A DNA stretch of 8,345 nt. Origin: Bacteroidota bacterium (GTDB lineage Bacteria > Bacteroidota > Bacteroidia > AKYH767-A > JABDAW01). Made by a program: the position numbers and the translations under genes. Below, one piece after another: positions 7,114-8,345 of the stretch. The notes under the pieces were generated by a model. That model was not told where the DNA came from. It saw only the letters and a program-made list of their open reading frames with translations, and did no database searches. Location of the stretch: the NCBI GenBank assembly GCA_023251595.1, contig JAHEYM010000095.1, positions 1 to 8,345 on the forward strand. Direction: 5' to 3'. Numbering within the stretch: the first letter of the stretch is position 1; each line of letters begins with the position of its first letter.

Positions 7114-7149
7114 AAAAGCGTCCCGTAGCTATTTTTACGGGGCGCTTTT
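7114..7149. terminator. Bidirectional rho-independent-type terminator
   Basis: AAAAGCGTCCCGTA (7114-7127) pairs with TACGGGGCGCTTTT (7136-7149) to form a 14-bp stem with one T-G wobble and an 8-nt loop. The outer A4/T4 arms give a U-run after the hairpin on either strand. It lies 19 bp after the adhesin stop and 37 bp after the stop of the convergent kinase gene, so it can serve both. Confidence 0.85.
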
Positions 7150-7186
7150 CTTATGATGATGATTGTTTAGTGCGGTTGTGTATGAA

Positions 7187-8345
7187 TTACATTTCCGGAA
7201 ATTTAATGGTGAAAATGCTTCCACTATTCATTCGGCTCTCAAATTCTATTTGACCATTCATAATATCAAGGTGATTTTTTACTATATGAAGACCCAATCC
7301 TGTACCTTTTATGTTCTGCACGTTGCTTGCCCGGTAAAATGTTTCAAACAGATGCTTCTGATCCGACTCAGGTATTCCTATTCCGCTGTCTTCAACCGAG
7401 AAAATTAATTGTTTCTCAGACCTGAATATTTTTACTAATATAACATTATTTTCACCGGAATATTTTATTGCATTTGAAATAAGATTAATAAGTATATTTC
7501 TCAGAATTTGTTTATCGAGAAATATCTGCTGATTCATCAAAGTATTTTTTATAACTATTTCCTGCCCTGTTTTTGCTATAAGATACATTTCTTCAAGAAT
7601 GTCCTCTATCAAATAGGACAGATCAAATTCTTCGGGCTGAGCAATGACTTTCCCTTCCTCAATTCTTCCCAGTGAAAGAAAATCGTTCAGGATTTCCATT
7701 AAGTGAGAAACGGAAGAAGAAATTCGCTGTACATGTTTCTCTCTTTTTGAAATATCATCCGGTTTATTATATAATGAAATCAAAGATGCGGAAGAAAGAA
7801 TTGCACCCAGCGGAGTTCTGAATTCATGAGACGCAGTAGTCACAAAACGTGATTTCAATTCGTTAAGCTCATGTTCTTTCTCAAACAAACGACGAACTTC
7901 AACTTCAGCATTTTTCAAAGTTGTAATATTCTGAGAAACAAGCAAAATCTGGTTACTTTTGCCTTTATTTGATCCGGGCAAAAGACCACCATTTAATAAA
8001 TAAAATTGGTTAATTTCAGGATTAAAATATTCGAAACATATTTTTTCACCATTAAATGCTTTTGATAAAATTACTTTTACCTTTTCATGCATATCAGAAT
8101 TCCTTAGGGGAAGAAATGGTTTCCCAATAAGGTCATCGGGCAATAATCCAAGATTTTTAAGTTCCTCCCCATGAACATACAAATAGCAATATTGCCTGTC
8201 AAGTACGCTCAGAATTCCATTGGGAAAATTAGTCGCAATGATCTCAAGCATCTGCTCATTCTCCTTCAAAGAGGAGAGAACTTTTTCTTCTGAATGCCGG
8301 TATCTCAAAATCAGAAATATAGTTATCCAGACCGACAAAATAGAT
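7187..8345 (-). CDS. PAS-domain sensor histidine kinase (5' end outside window)
   Basis: The frame is open to the right edge. A TTG at 8338 could act as a start, but the hydrophobic stretch around it (SILSVWITIFLILRY) looks like the end of a membrane segment, so the real start probably lies outside. Numbering from that TTG: transmembrane segment about 1-13, PAS-like sensor domain about 28-142, coiled linker 142-162, HisKA with the phospho-acceptor H171 in SHEFRTPL (170-177), then an HATPase domain with N-box LINLISNAIKYS (283-294, N289), G1 box DSGIGIP (317-323), F-box FETFYRAS (331-338) and G2 box GTGLGLHIV (345-353). All catalytic boxes are intact. No receiver or output domain is fused and the protein ends just after the ATPase domain. 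It would autophosphorylate and pass phosphate to a response regulator, but none is in the window. The signal is unknown. Confidence 0.93.
   Translation of the reverse strand, partial: SILSVWITIFLILRYRHSEEKVLSSLKENEQMLEIIATNFPNGILSVLDRQYCYLYVHGEELKNLGLLPDDLIGKPFLPLRNSDMHEKVKVILSKAFNGEKICFEYFNPEINQFYLLNGGLLPGSNKGKSNQILLVSQNITTLKNAEVEVRRLFEKEHELNELKSRFVTTASHEFRTPLGAILSSASLISLYNKPDDISKREKHVQRISSSVSHLMEILNDFLSLGRIEEGKVIAQPEEFDLSYLIEDILEEMYLIAKTGQEIVIKNTLMNQQIFLDKQILRNILINLISNAIKYSGENNVILVKIFRSEKQLIFSVEDSGIGIPESDQKHLFETFYRASNVQNIKGTGLGLHIVKNHLDIMNGQIEFESRMNSGSIFTIKFPEM

Noticed and set aside
7163..7408. Open frame of 81 codons on the plus strand
   Set aside because: It lies opposite the ATPase domain of the histidine kinase and begins just after the terminator without a promoter.
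8336..8338. TTG as the true start of the histidine kinase
   Set aside because: The frame continues through hydrophobic codons to the window edge, and a start inside the membrane segment is unlikely.
1..8345. A new defence, secretion or mobile system
   Set aside because: No nuclease, transposase, integrase, toxin-antitoxin pair or attachment repeats are seen; the genes are ordinary metabolic, surface and sensory families.

Overview
The window looks like a chromosomal segment of a Bacteroidota bacterium, probably Flavobacteriia-, Sphingobacteriia- or Chitinophagia-like. The evidence is a SprB-repeat surface protein ending in a type IX secretion (T9SS) sorting domain, promoters resembling the Bacteroidota -7 element TAnnTTTG, no Shine-Dalgarno sequences before the starts, and AT-rich DNA. 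I see no tRNA, rRNA, CRISPR array, insertion sequence or phage gene.

Layout. Positions 1-2548 (minus strand) hold a two-gene glycogen/alpha-glucan operon. An amylo-alpha-1,6-glucosidase (debranching enzyme, GTG start) is followed after 16 bp by a glycogen-synthase-like glycosyltransferase that runs off the left edge. Next comes a small membrane-anchored protein of unknown function with PHGG and CxxC motifs (2737-3129, minus). A 275-bp AT-rich divergent region separates it from a 1229-residue secreted adhesin-like protein (3405-7094, plus). That protein has a signal peptide, an unassigned beta-rich domain, a PKD domain, eleven SprB repeats and a T9SS C-terminal domain. A strong stem-loop that can terminate in both directions separates it from a convergent PAS sensor histidine kinase (7187-8345, minus), whose 5' end lies beyond the right edge.

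Most interesting signal. Three promoter regions each carry a CRP/FNR-type palindrome with core TGA-N6-TCA: upstream of the debranching enzyme, the small membrane protein and the adhesin. In all three the palindrome centre lies 58.5 bp from the last G of a TAnnTTTG-like -7 box. If that G is at -3, each site is centred at -61.5, the classic class I CRP/FNR activator position. This suggests that one CRP/FNR-family regulator, or two related ones, co-activates glycogen breakdown, a small envelope protein and a surface adhesin. Two of the three -7 boxes are exact matches; the one for the debranching enzyme has one mismatch.

I found no clear sign of an undescribed multi-gene system. The genes belong to recognisable families except the small PHGG/CxxC protein and the N-terminal domain of the adhesin.
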